This document shows, piece by piece, positions 34,275-43,025 of a stretch of 64,000 nt of DNA; position 1 is the first letter of the stretch, and each line of letters opens with the position of its first letter. Under the pieces are notes generated by a model. The model did no database searches, was not told the DNA's origin, and saw nothing but the letters and a program-made list of their open reading frames with translations. Where the stretch lies: the NCBI RefSeq assembly GCF_900112335.1, contig NZ_FOLG01000002.1:406810-470809 (forward strand), given 5' to 3'. This DNA comes from Tropicimonas isoalkanivorans. GTDB taxonomy: Bacteria; Pseudomonadota; Alphaproteobacteria; Rhodobacterales; Rhodobacteraceae. The position numbers were made by a program, and so were the translations under genes.

Positions 34275-35732
34275 TCACCGGTACAACTGCACGACATCGC
34301 GGAAGGATGCCGTGGTGGCGCTGCCGCCACCGTCGTTGCTGGCCGAGCCAACGATCTCGCCCCAGAGATCCAGCGTCGGCGGCGAATTCCCGTCGTCGCC
34401 CACCGGCTCGGTCAGGAAGATCTCGAAGAATTCCTCCACCGGCACGCCCTTCGCCGCCCCGCCAATGCCGTAAGTCGTGCAATCGATACCGGCGGCAACC
34501 ACCACGCGCCGGTTCGCGCTGGCGGCCATCTGGTTGGAGCACTGCGGCCGGCCGGTCTCGGACAGCCCCGACAGAATGTCGGACCCCGCGCCCCGTGCCT
34601 CCGCCGCGGCGATCTCTGCCTTGTAGTAGGCGAAGCGCGTCGTCGCGGAGGGATGGGGATCGACGCCACCGTAGTTCTTCGCCACGTATTCGGTGCGCGA
34701 CCAATTTCCATCGCCGAACCGGGTGCAGGTGCCAGAGGCGAAGCAGGTGTCCCGGGGCAGACCGACGGTATCCGGCGACGCCTCCTCGCTGTTGCCGATG
34801 CAGGCGCCGTTGCCGTTCTTCGGCACGATCCCCTTGATGACATTCGGCGCCGGCGCGTAATCCGGATCGTTCTTCGCGCCATTCATCGTCGCCTTGAAGA
34901 TGTCGAAACGGACGTTGAACATCGCATCCTCGATGCCGACCTTCTGGCCCGGCTCGATGTCCACGCCGTTCTGCGCGAAGCACTGGGTGATGCTGCCGAT
35001 CGCCCCCATCAGGCAGGAGTCCAGCTTCTGGCCGTTCAGGCCCGCGCACGGCCCGTTGGGGTCGACCTTGATCTTCGCCGGATCGAGGAACCCGAAATCG
35101 CCCGGCCCCCAGGCCGCGCCGTTCCCGCCGGACCGCAACAGGATCATGTCGCCGATGTGCGCGTCGGCCGTGTAGTCCGCATTCGGCAGGCAGAACATCA
35201 ATGGGGTGATGTCGCAGGCGTATTGGGTGAACCCGGCGACGGCCGACGCGTTGACGACGACATCGCGATCCTCATGCCCGGTCAGCCCGGCGAAGGCCGC
35301 GGCAAACGTCATGTCGACCGTGTTGGCCGTGGCCGTGGCGCGTACGTAGGCGGCCTTTCGCGGGTCGGTCGTGACGTCGGTCAGCGCGTCGGTGTCGTTA
35401 TCCGGGAGCGTCCGGAAAAAGGTCAGCGTGTAATCGTCGGAGCCGGCGAGAACATTGCCCTCGCTGCCGAAGGACTGCCAGTCCGTGATGAGGGTCGCCG
35501 CCGCCGCGCGGGCGCGAATGATCGAGTCGTCCCGCCCGTCAAGTTCCCCCGCCGCGGCGAGGGCGACGTTGTCGGCGTAAGCCTGCAGTTCCGTCTGCGT
35601 GATCCCGACCCGCCCCAGGTCGAACGAGAGCGCCACGATACCGAGGAACATCCCCAGGCACATGGCCCAGAAGACGAGGATGGTCCCCTCCTCGGCCTTG
35701 CGCAGATCCCGTATGGTGCGGAGCGGTGTCAT
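34275..35732 (-). CDS. tadG: TadG-like pilus assembly protein
   Basis: The 485-residue protein has one N-terminal membrane helix in a Flp/TadG-like context (AEEGTILVFWAMCLGMFLGI), followed by DLGRVGITQTELQAYADNVALAAAGELDG, the TadG hallmark, and a long periplasmic part rich in cysteines and Asp/Asn that resembles a von Willebrand-like extracellular domain. It may anchor the pilus or form minor pilin material. It starts 24 bp after the cpaB stop. Confidence 0.85.
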   Translation of the reverse strand: MTPLRTIRDLRKAEEGTILVFWAMCLGMFLGIVALSFDLGRVGITQTELQAYADNVALAAAGELDGRDDSIIRARAAAATLITDWQSFGSEGNVLAGSDDYTLTFFRTLPDNDTDALTDVTTDPRKAAYVRATATANTVDMTFAAAFAGLTGHEDRDVVVNASAVAGFTQYACDITPLMFCLPNADYTADAHIGDMILLRSGGNGAAWGPGDFGFLDPAKIKVDPNGPCAGLNGQKLDSCLMGAIGSITQCFAQNGVDIEPGQKVGIEDAMFNVRFDIFKATMNGAKNDPDYAPAPNVIKGIVPKNGNGACIGNSEEASPDTVGLPRDTCFASGTCTRFGDGNWSRTEYVAKNYGGVDPHPSATTRFAYYKAEIAAAEARGAGSDILSGLSETGRPQCSNQMAASANRRVVVAAGIDCTTYGIGGAAKGVPVEEFFEIFLTEPVGDDGNSPPTLDLWGEIVGSASNDGGGSATTASFRDVVQLYR

Positions 35733-35756
35733 GGCGATCCTCCCGGAACCCGCGCC

Positions 35757-36554
35757 TCAGCGCAGTTCCTGGATCTCCGTCGTGTTGCCCCGGCGGACCA
35801 GGACAGTGCGGGAGACCTTGTCCTCCAGCGGGGCGTCAATGAGGATGTCGCTCAGTTTGATCAGGTCGAGCTGCTGGGTCTCCGCCGCCTCGAAGTTGCG
35901 CAGCGTCAGGCTCAGCGTGCCGGCCCTCTGGGCGAGCGCGAGCCGCTGGCTCTGCTCGGGGGTCACGGCGACGGTCACGGTGCGCGCCACTTCGGGCGTA
36001 TCGGCGTGCTCGTCCGCATCCTGGTCGACGCCGATCACACGGATGTTCTGCAGGATCGTCACCGCGCGAAGCTCTTCGCGGTTGCCCTGCGTCAACACCA
36101 CGTCAACGGAATCGCCCGGCGTGACAAAGCCGCCGACGGCGGTTTCGGCGGAGACCTTGATCGCCATGGCGCGCAGGTTCGGGCCAAGCGTCTGGCCGAT
36201 GGTGACCTTCTCGCCGTACTCCGAGACCTTGGATTTCATGATGAGTTCGCCCTGCGAGATCGCCCGCTTTGCGCGACGCGGGTGCTGGCCTTGCGGGGCC
36301 AGGAGTTCGCCGCGGTCGGTGTAGACGCCGCCGGGAACGGAGTCCCGCGGCCAGGCGATCGTTTCCAGCAGATGCGCCTCAATGGCCTGGCCAAGGGCGA
36401 TGTCCGAGCGTGCGACGAGCACGCTCACAAGTTCGGCCTCTTCAGAGACGCTGGCGGAGGCCTTGCTCCGCTCGACATAGTCACGGGCAAGATAGGCGGA
36501 CCCGCCCGCAACGGCGAGGCCCACGAGTGTCGTCAGGATGGCGCTCATACGCAT
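35757..36554 (-). CDS. cpaB: Flp pilus assembly protein CpaB/RcpC
   Basis: Periplasmic protein with one N-terminal membrane anchor (ILTTLVGLAVAGGSAYLA) and a SAF domain (VLVARSDIALGQAIEAHLLETIAWP), the usual CpaB architecture; it is thought to link pilus subunits and outer membrane. Of 265 residues from ATG 36554. An in-frame extension to 36671 reaches back into the intergenic hairpin and was not taken. Confidence 0.92.
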   Translation of the reverse strand: MRMSAILTTLVGLAVAGGSAYLARDYVERSKASASVSEEAELVSVLVARSDIALGQAIEAHLLETIAWPRDSVPGGVYTDRGELLAPQGQHPRRAKRAISQGELIMKSKVSEYGEKVTIGQTLGPNLRAMAIKVSAETAVGGFVTPGDSVDVVLTQGNREELRAVTILQNIRVIGVDQDADEHADTPEVARTVTVAVTPEQSQRLALAQRAGTLSLTLRNFEAAETQQLDLIKLSDILIDAPLEDKVSRTVLVRRGNTTEIQELR

Positions 36555-36640
36555 GGTGGGGGTCCTTTGAATTCGGTCGTTACCAGCCTGTGCAGTCGAA
36601 TTGCTGTTCAGGAGCAAGCTGCCTTCGGCTTGGGCAAGGT

Positions 36641-36669
36641 GTGCCGCGGCCAGCCAACGGCCGCGGCAC
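36641..36669 (-). other. Strong hairpin between flp and cpaB
   Basis: Perfect 11-bp inverted repeat GTGCCGCGGCC / GGCCGCGGCAC with a 7-nt loop and no T run. A smaller stem CAAGC/GCTTG follows at 36615-36632. Such a hairpin after the major pilin gene may stabilise flp mRNA and lower expression of the following genes. Confidence 0.7.
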
Positions 36670-36706
36670 ATGAGCGGATAACAGGTTCAGATCGGCCGAC
36701 CCCGGA

Positions 36707-36901
36707 TCAGCCGTCCGCTACCTTGTTGCCCATCGCAAGTTCGGCCTCGCCCATCTTGCCATCGACTTCGGCGGAGAGGTCGGTAAGGGCTGCGGCGCCA
36801 AGGCCGACGGCCAGGATCAGCGCGATGCCATACTCGACAAGGGTCACGCCTTTTTCGTCTTTGGAGAAGCGCTTGATCGTCTTCAGCAGGTAGGTCTTCA
36901 T
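36707..36901 (-). CDS. flp: Flp-type major pilin
   Basis: A 64-residue prepilin. The leader ends DEKG at G18, and the mature part starts VTLVEYGIALILAVGLGAAA: Glu at +5 and Tyr at +6 are the Flp signature. One hydrophobic helix carries assembly; the C-terminus is short and acidic. It is the first gene of the Tad cluster, with a 414-bp upstream region containing an inverted repeat at 37022-37038. Confidence 0.96.
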   Translation of the reverse strand: MKTYLLKTIKRFSKDEKGVTLVEYGIALILAVGLGAAALTDLSAEVDGKMGEAELAMGNKVADG

Positions 36902-37315
36902 TCTTTCCCTCCAGGGTTCATGCCGTAATCCGGCAACTGATGACAGCCGCCGATATCTCGGCCAGCTTCCCCAAAAGTGTCAGAGCTGAAGCGCTCCCGC
37001 GTCCTCAAAGGACGGTGGTTTTTCAACCTTAAGTTGAATGATTGCTCGATATCTGCGGACTCAGACCGTTTTGAACCTATTCGGAATCGGCAAGCGGCAT
37101 GTTCGGTCATTGCCACGCCACCGGCGCCGGGCGGGCTCCGCGCATGGGCAAATCCCTGTCAGAGGGGGCCGGCAACGCCAAAATACAAACGCCCGGCCCA
37201 CGCGCGCAGAGCGGCGGCGGCCGAAGCAGCCCCAAAGCCAATCCCGGTCGCTGCAACCGACAGCGGTCGCGGGCGCCTGCCACGGCCCCCGCGCGGTCAA
37301 CCCACTTGGAGGCCG
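36902..37315 (-). other. Gene-free upstream region of flp
   Basis: No gene was recognised. It should hold the flp promoter. The most regular element is TTCAAC-CTTAA-GTTGAA at 37022-37038, an inverted repeat with 6-bp arms about 120 bp before the flp start, a plausible operator. The part from 37100 to 37315 is GC-rich and featureless. Confidence 0.5.
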
Positions 37316-38122
37316 TCAGGCGTCCCTGTCCATGATCCACTGAACCTGCGGGGCGGGAACGAAGCGCCATTTGCGCAGGGGGCCTGCCATGACGTTGAGG
37401 TAGTACATCTCAAACCCATAGGGCGCGCCGCAGGGGTGATGCCCACGCGGCACGCAGACGACGTCGCCATCCGACACCGCCATCGTCTCGTTCAGTTGCA
37501 GGTCGTCGGTGTAGACGCGCTGGATGCCGAAGCCGTCGCCCGGGTTCAGGCGGTGATAGTACGTCTCTTCAAGATAGGTGATGCGCGGATAGTCGTCCTC
37601 GTCGTGCCGGTGGGACGGATAGGAGGACCAGTGCCCCGCCGGCGTGAACACCTCCGTCACCAGAAGCGAGTCGCAGTAGTCCTCGCCCTCCATCGCGATA
37701 TTGTTGATGTAGCGTGTGTTGGTCCCCTTGCCTCGTTCCGTCAGCGAGATCCCGTCAGGGCCGATCCGCCGCGCAGCGTGGCCGGAATGGCCCGGCGCGG
37801 AGCAGACCGCGAGCACGCAGTCGGTCTCCGCCGTCGCCTCCCACGCGGTGTCGTTGGGCAGGTAGAGGCAATGCGGCGGCGTCTTCTCGAACACGTCCAT
37901 TCGCTCACCCAGCACGCCCCAGTCCTGATCGGCACCGGTGAGGCGCGCCTTGCCCTCGACCATCACCAGGATCACCTCCCGCGCGCCGGTCGCCTCTCCC
38001 ACGCTCTCGCCCGCCCGCAGCCGGTAGAGCGAGAATCCGACATAGCGCCAGCCGGCCGATTGCGGCGTGATCTCGTGCACCTTGCCGTGGGTGCCGAAGG
38101 GGGTGTGGAGAAGATGGCTCAT
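37316..38122 (-). CDS. iolB: 5-deoxy-glucuronate isomerase
   Basis: Inositol catabolism enzyme that isomerises 5-deoxy-glucuronate to 2-deoxy-5-keto-gluconate. The 268-residue bicupin shows SHRHDEDDYPRITYLEETYYHR split over conserved blocks, GFGIQRVYTDD and CVPRGHHPCGAPYGFEMYYLN. Its metal-binding histidines are present. ATG 38122 (MSHLLHTPFG) follows AGGAGG. Last gene of the iol run on this strand. Confidence 0.96.
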   Translation of the reverse strand: MSHLLHTPFGTHGKVHEITPQSAGWRYVGFSLYRLRAGESVGEATGAREVILVMVEGKARLTGADQDWGVLGERMDVFEKTPPHCLYLPNDTAWEATAETDCVLAVCSAPGHSGHAARRIGPDGISLTERGKGTNTRYINNIAMEGEDYCDSLLVTEVFTPAGHWSSYPSHRHDEDDYPRITYLEETYYHRLNPGDGFGIQRVYTDDLQLNETMAVSDGDVVCVPRGHHPCGAPYGFEMYYLNVMAGPLRKWRFVPAPQVQWIMDRDA

Positions 38123-38198
38123 GGGGTCCTCCTGAGTCTGGCGTGTCGAGCCGGTGTGGCCGCGCGAACGCTGGCGCGGCACCGGCGGGGCGGTCAAG

Positions 38199-38231
38199 GG
38201 CTGGCCGGCGCAGCGGAAGAGCGCGCCGGCC
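38199..38231 (-). other. Hairpin between iolE and iolB
   Basis: Perfect 11-bp stem CTGGCCGGCGC / GCGCCGGCCAG with an 11-nt loop, lying between the iolE stop and iolB. No T run follows, so it is more likely an mRNA-stability or processing element than a terminator. Confidence 0.6.
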
Positions 38232-38239
38232 AGATCCGG

Positions 38240-39133
38240 TCAGCTCAGGCCGACCTTTTCGGCGACGTCCTTCAACGTCTTCAGCCCGAGGGACTGGTAT
38301 TCAAGCGGATTGCGCACCGCGCTGTCCTGCTCGGCCTCGATCACGATCCAGCCGGAATAGCCCGCGTCGGCCGCAATCTTCAGCACCGGCTCGAAATCCA
38401 CGCAGCCCTCCGCGTCGCCCGGCACGGTGAAGGCCCCGCGCCGCACACCCTCAAGGAAGGAGAGGTTCTCGTCGCGGACCTGCTTGGCGATCGGCGGACG
38501 CACGTTCTTACAGTGAATGTGGCTCACCTTATCCATGTACTTGCGGGCCACCTCGGCCGGATCGGCGCCGCCGAACCACGCATGGCCGGTGTCGAGCAGC
38601 AGCCGCGTGTGCGGGCCGGCCATTTCCATGAACCGGTCGATGTCGGCGGCGCTTTCGATGATCGTACCCATGTGGTGATGGTAGCCCATCTTCACGCCCT
38701 CATCGGCCGCGAAGGCCGACAGCGCCTCGTACCCCTTGGAGAACCGCTCCCACTCGGCGTCGCTCATAATCGGGCGGTCGTTCACGGCCACCGCGTCATT
38801 ACCATGCACCGTGTTGGAGCACTCGCAGGCGTTGATGTGGTCGCCGCCGGCGGCCTTGGTGAAGTCGATCCACGCCTTGAGCGCGGTCTTCTCCGCCTCG
38901 ATGTCGTTGACGAGGATGTTGGTGGAGAACCAGCCGGCCGCGAACCGCAGGCCGTATTCGGCGAGCTTCGCCTTCAGCGCGCCGCCCTCATCGGGCATCT
39001 TGTGCCCCTTTTCGATGCCGTCGAAGCCGATTGCCCGGCAGTCCGACAGGCAGTCGTCCAGGCTCAGGTGGTCGCCGATCGACCAGTCGTCGTCGTTCGA
39101 CCATGCGATCGGGTTGGTGCCGTACAGGATCAT
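38240..39133 (-). CDS. iolE: Inosose dehydratase
   Basis: TIM-barrel enzyme that dehydrates scyllo-inosose to 3D-trihydroxycyclohexane-1,2-dione. The 297 residues begin [17 protein letters not shown], a near-invariant IolE start, with [27 protein letters not shown] and HIHCKNVR forming the metal site. Sits between iolD (70 bp) and iolB (117 bp). Confidence 0.96.
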   Translation of the reverse strand: MILYGTNPIAWSNDDDWSIGDHLSLDDCLSDCRAIGFDGIEKGHKMPDEGGALKAKLAEYGLRFAAGWFSTNILVNDIEAEKTALKAWIDFTKAAGGDHINACECSNTVHGNDAVAVNDRPIMSDAEWERFSKGYEALSAFAADEGVKMGYHHHMGTIIESAADIDRFMEMAGPHTRLLLDTGHAWFGGADPAEVARKYMDKVSHIHCKNVRPPIAKQVRDENLSFLEGVRRGAFTVPGDAEGCVDFEPVLKIAADAGYSGWIVIEAEQDSAVRNPLEYQSLGLKTLKDVAEKVGLS

Positions 39134-39203
39134 GTTTGCCCTCCTGGCTGGTCTTGTCCTGGTCTGTCTTCCTCGGAGTGCCGGCCGTCAGCCGCGGCAC
39201 CCC

Positions 39204-41030
39204 TCAGTTAAAGATGTGCTGCTTGGCGACGTTCTCGTTGTACTCCGCCCGGGCCTTCTCCAGCCGCTCCGGGCCGCCCACCTGAGGCACCGCGACTTGC
39301 CACCAATGGCCGCCCGCGCCGGTGCCGGACACCGCCTCGGTGTCGATCACGATCACCGACGGGATGTCCCGCCCGCGCGCCGCCGCGATCTTCGCCTCCA
39401 GGTCCGCAATGTCCGCGGCTTTCTCGGCATGCGCCCCCATGGATGCGGCATGGGCGACGAAGTCGATCTCCGGCTGAACCTCGACGTTGGCGTCCTTGTA
39501 CAGGTTGTTGAACTCCGCCCCGCCGCTGGCGACCTGCAGCCGGTTGATGCAGCCGAAGCCCCGGTTGTCGGTCAGCACCACGGTGAAAGGCACGCGGCGC
39601 ATCACCGCCGTCGCCAGCTCCGAGTTCGCCATCATGTAGGAGCCGTCGCCGATGAAGCAGATCACCTCCTTCTCCGGCGCCGCCAGCTTGACCCCCATCG
39701 CACCGGCAATCTCGTAGCCCATGCAGGAATAGCCGTATTCCATGTGATAGCCGCCCTTCGCGGACTGCCACAAAACCTGCAACGCCCCCGGCATCGTGCC
39801 TGCGGCGCACATCGCCACGGTATTCTCCTGCGCTTGCCGCTGAACCGCGCCGATCACCTGCGCATCGCTCGGCAGCCCCTCGTGGTTCGGCATGGCGGTC
39901 ACCGTGCGCACCGTCTCGTGCCACGCCTCCCGCGCCGCCGGGTCGTGCCAGTCGAAGCGGGTGTCGCCAAGCCCGGCCGAGATCCGCTCCAGCGTCGACT
40001 TCGCGTCGCCCACGCAGGGGATCGCGTAGTGCTTGGTGGCGTCGTAGCCGTGCATGTTGATCGACACGAGCTGCCGGTCACTGCCGCTGAAGACCGTCCA
40101 GGAGCCGGTGGTGAAGTCCTGGAACCGCGTGCCCACCCCGATCACCAGATCGGCCTCCGCCGCCAGATCGTTGGCGCAGGCCGAGCCAGTCACGCCGGGC
40201 GAGCCGAAGTTGCGCGCGTCCTCGTAGCTCAGGCCGCCCTTGCCCGCCTGGGTCTCCACGAACGGGATGTTGTGGGTCTCGGCGAACCGCGCCAGCGTCT
40301 CCTCCGCGCCGGAATAGAGCACGCCCCCGCCGGAGACGATCATCGGCCGCTTCGCCGCCTTGATCGCCGCCACCACGTCGGCCACCTCGCGCGGGTCGGG
40401 CTCAGGCCGCCGGATGCGCCAGACCTTCGGCGCGAAGAAGCTCTCCGGATAGTCGTAGGCCTCCGCCTGCACATCCTGACAGAAGGCCAGGCAGACCGGC
40501 CCGCAGTTCGCCGGGTCCGTCATCACCGCAAGCGCCCGCGGCAGGCAGGTCAGCAGATGCTCGGGCCGGGTGATCCGGTCGAAATAGCGCGTGACCGGCT
40601 TGAAGCAGTCGTTGGCGCTGATCGTGCCGTCGTCGAAATCCTCGATCTGCTGCAACACCGGGTCGGGGCGGCGGTTGGCGAAGATGTCGCCCGGAATGAT
40701 AAGGACCGGCAGGCGGTTCACATGCGCCAGCGCTGCCGCCGTCACCATGTTGGTCGCCCCCGGCCCGATGGAGGAGGTCACCGCGTGCGCCCGCCTCCGC
40801 TGCATCGTCTTGGCATAGGCGATGGCGGTATGGCACATCGTCTGCTCGTTCTGACCCCGCCACGTCGGGAATGCATCGCCGATCCCGTGCAAAGCCTCGC
40901 CAAGGCCCGCCACGTTGCCGTGGCCGAAAATCGCCCACACCCCCTCGATGAAGCGCTCCCCGTCCTCGGTCATCTGAACACTCAGCCACCGAACCATCGC
41001 CTGCGCCGCCGTCAGCCGGATCGTCTTCAT
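39204..41030 (-). CDS. iolD: 3D-trihydroxycyclohexane-1,2-dione hydrolase
   Basis: ThDP-dependent ring-opening enzyme of inositol catabolism, 608 residues. Seen are the N-terminal GVWAIFGHGNVAGLGEAL, the SSIGPGATNMVTAAA ThDP/FAD-type loop, and the C-terminal ThDP motif GDGSYMMANSELATA with Mg-binding residues. It follows iolC by 75 bp on the same strand. Confidence 0.95.
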   Translation of the reverse strand: MKTIRLTAAQAMVRWLSVQMTEDGERFIEGVWAIFGHGNVAGLGEALHGIGDAFPTWRGQNEQTMCHTAIAYAKTMQRRRAHAVTSSIGPGATNMVTAAALAHVNRLPVLIIPGDIFANRRPDPVLQQIEDFDDGTISANDCFKPVTRYFDRITRPEHLLTCLPRALAVMTDPANCGPVCLAFCQDVQAEAYDYPESFFAPKVWRIRRPEPDPREVADVVAAIKAAKRPMIVSGGGVLYSGAEETLARFAETHNIPFVETQAGKGGLSYEDARNFGSPGVTGSACANDLAAEADLVIGVGTRFQDFTTGSWTVFSGSDRQLVSINMHGYDATKHYAIPCVGDAKSTLERISAGLGDTRFDWHDPAAREAWHETVRTVTAMPNHEGLPSDAQVIGAVQRQAQENTVAMCAAGTMPGALQVLWQSAKGGYHMEYGYSCMGYEIAGAMGVKLAAPEKEVICFIGDGSYMMANSELATAVMRRVPFTVVLTDNRGFGCINRLQVASGGAEFNNLYKDANVEVQPEIDFVAHAASMGAHAEKAADIADLEAKIAAARGRDIPSVIVIDTEAVSGTGAGGHWWQVAVPQVGGPERLEKARAEYNENVAKQHIFN

Positions 41031-41105
41031 GTCATTTCCTCCCGCATGTCCGCTCTGTTCTTTCGGCCCGCCGCGCGACGGCGGGCGCCATGTTTCCGCG
41101 ATCCG

Positions 41106-43025
41106 TCAGACCGCTGCTGCTGCGCGCGCCCTGTTCCAGACCCCGCAGAGCCGCTCGAAGCGCTCGCTCATTTGCGCCACCGCGGCCTCGTCCGAAAGCT
41201 CGCCCTTCATCCAGGCCCGCGCGGCCTCGCCGAATATCGTCCGCCCCACCGCGAAGCCTTTGACCAGCGGCTGCCTCGCCGCCAGCTCGAACGACGCGGC
41301 AAGGGACTCTTCCGAGGCATCCAGCCCCAGAACCACAACGCCGCGGGTCCGCGGGTCGTTGCGCTCGATCGCTTCCACGGACGCTGCCCAGGCGCCTTCG
41401 CTCTCGAAGGGTTCCAGCTTCCACCAGTCGGGAGAGACCCCGATGTCATAGAACCGCTGGATCAACTTCGCGGTCGTGTCGTCCTCCACCGGGCCGACCT
41501 TCGACGGGATCACCTCCAGCAGGAACTCCAGCCGGTTGCGCCGCGTCGCGTGGAACAACCGCAGCACCGTCGCCTCCTGCTCCGCCCAGGTCTCCGCATC
41601 GTCGTCGGGATGGCAGAAGCACAGGCACTTCACCACCTGATCCTGCGGCCATTCCGTCAGGCCACCGAGGTCCGGGCCAAGCTGCGGCTCCAGCATCAGC
41701 GGCCGCGAGCCCGGCCACTCCACCGGCCGGCCGATCCAGAGGCCGGTTCCCTCGGCCCGATACAGCGCCTCGCGCCCCAGCCGTCCGTCGCACAAGATAC
41801 CGTAGCCGCTGTTCTCGCCCTTCACCTGCAGCGCCGCCTTCAGGCACAGCTCCTTGAACGCCCCGATCTTCTCCGGCGTCGCCCCGTCCAAATCTTCCAT
41901 CTGGATCCGGTGGTCGAAGGCGAACACCCGCATCGTGGACCAGTCGCCCCCGTTCCGGTTGCGCTGCCGGTTGGTCGCCCAGTGCACCTGCTCCAGTTCC
42001 GCGTCGTTCCGCAGGTCCGGCCGCACGACGCCCCGGTCAAAGAAGAACTGCAGCTCCTCCCACGACGGATAGGCCGGCGTGCAGCCATGCCGGCTCACCG
42101 CGAAGGCGCCGCAGGCATTGGCGTACTTGATCGCGGTCGGCCAGTCCTCGCCGTCGAGCCAGCCCTTCAGCAGCCCGCCCATGAAACCGTCGCCCGCGCC
42201 CAGCACGTTGAACACCTCGATCGGGAACCCCGGGCCGGACTGCCCCTCATCCAGATCGTCAGGAATATTCCCCACGAAGGCCGTCGCCCCCTTCGCGCCC
42301 CGCTTGCAGACGAGCGCGGCGTCCGACACCTTGCGCACGGCCCGTAGCGCCTCCACCGTGTCGGTCGAGCCACCGGCGATGTGGAACTCCTCCTCCGTGC
42401 CCACGATCAGGTCGAAGTAATGCAGATGCTCCTGCAGCTTCGCCGTCACCTGTTGCGATTCGATGAACCGCTCCTCACCCGCGCCATGCCCGGCAAGGCC
42501 CCAGAGGTTCGGCCGGTAGTCGATGTCCAGCGCCGTCTGGGCACCGTTCTCCCGCGCCAGGCGAAGCGCCTTGAGCGTCGCCGCGGTCGTCTGCGGGTGG
42601 CTGAGGTGCGTGCCGGAGGCGACGACGGCGCGGGATTGAGCGATGAACGCCGGGTCGATGTCGTCCTCGCAGAGCGCCATGTCCGCGCAGTTGTCGCGAT
42701 AGAAGATCAGCGGGAACTGCTCCTGGTCGCGGATGCCCAGAAGCACCAACGCCGTCAGCCGCTCCGGGTCCGTCTTCACCCCGCGCACGTCGACGCCCTC
42801 GCGCACCAGTTGCTCGCGGATGAACCGCCCCATGTGCTCGTCGCCCACGCGCGTGATCACCGCCGACTTCAGACCAAGGCGCGCCGCCCCGCAGGCCGTG
42901 TTCGTGGGAGAGCCCCCGATGTACTTGTCGAAGGACCGCATGTCCTCCAGCCGCCCACCAATCTGCGCTCCGTACAAGTCGACCCCGGCCCGGCCGATCG
43001 TGATCACGTCCAAAGGTTTCGCCAT
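41106..43025 (-). CDS. iolC: 5-dehydro-2-deoxygluconokinase fused to a DUF2090 aldolase-like domain
   Basis: A 639-residue two-domain protein. Residues 1 to about 330 are a PfkB/ribokinase fold (DVITIGRAGVDLYG, GGSPTNTACGAARLG, late GAGDGFMGGLLKG with the catalytic Asp); the rest is a DUF2090 domain resembling class I aldolases (FAFDHRIQMEDL, WKLEPFES, GVVVLGLDAS). Such fusions occur in many Proteobacteria and may also cleave the phosphorylated product. It is the first gene of the iol run, with an operator-like site at 43356-43369. Confidence 0.94.
   Translation of the reverse strand: MAKPLDVITIGRAGVDLYGAQIGGRLEDMRSFDKYIGGSPTNTACGAARLGLKSAVITRVGDEHMGRFIREQLVREGVDVRGVKTDPERLTALVLLGIRDQEQFPLIFYRDNCADMALCEDDIDPAFIAQSRAVVASGTHLSHPQTTAATLKALRLARENGAQTALDIDYRPNLWGLAGHGAGEERFIESQQVTAKLQEHLHYFDLIVGTEEEFHIAGGSTDTVEALRAVRKVSDAALVCKRGAKGATAFVGNIPDDLDEGQSGPGFPIEVFNVLGAGDGFMGGLLKGWLDGEDWPTAIKYANACGAFAVSRHGCTPAYPSWEELQFFFDRGVVRPDLRNDAELEQVHWATNRQRNRNGGDWSTMRVFAFDHRIQMEDLDGATPEKIGAFKELCLKAALQVKGENSGYGILCDGRLGREALYRAEGTGLWIGRPVEWPGSRPLMLEPQLGPDLGGLTEWPQDQVVKCLCFCHPDDDAETWAEQEATVLRLFHATRRNRLEFLLEVIPSKVGPVEDDTTAKLIQRFYDIGVSPDWWKLEPFESEGAWAASVEAIERNDPRTRGVVVLGLDASEESLAASFELAARQPLVKGFAVGRTIFGEAARAWMKGELSDEAAVAQMSERFERLCGVWNRARAAAAV

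Noticed and set aside
38736-42347. Long plus-strand open frame across the iol genes (1203 codons)
   Set aside because: Composition is Arg/His/Pro-rich as in antisense shadows, and it covers iolE, iolD and iolC, which are clear on the minus strand.
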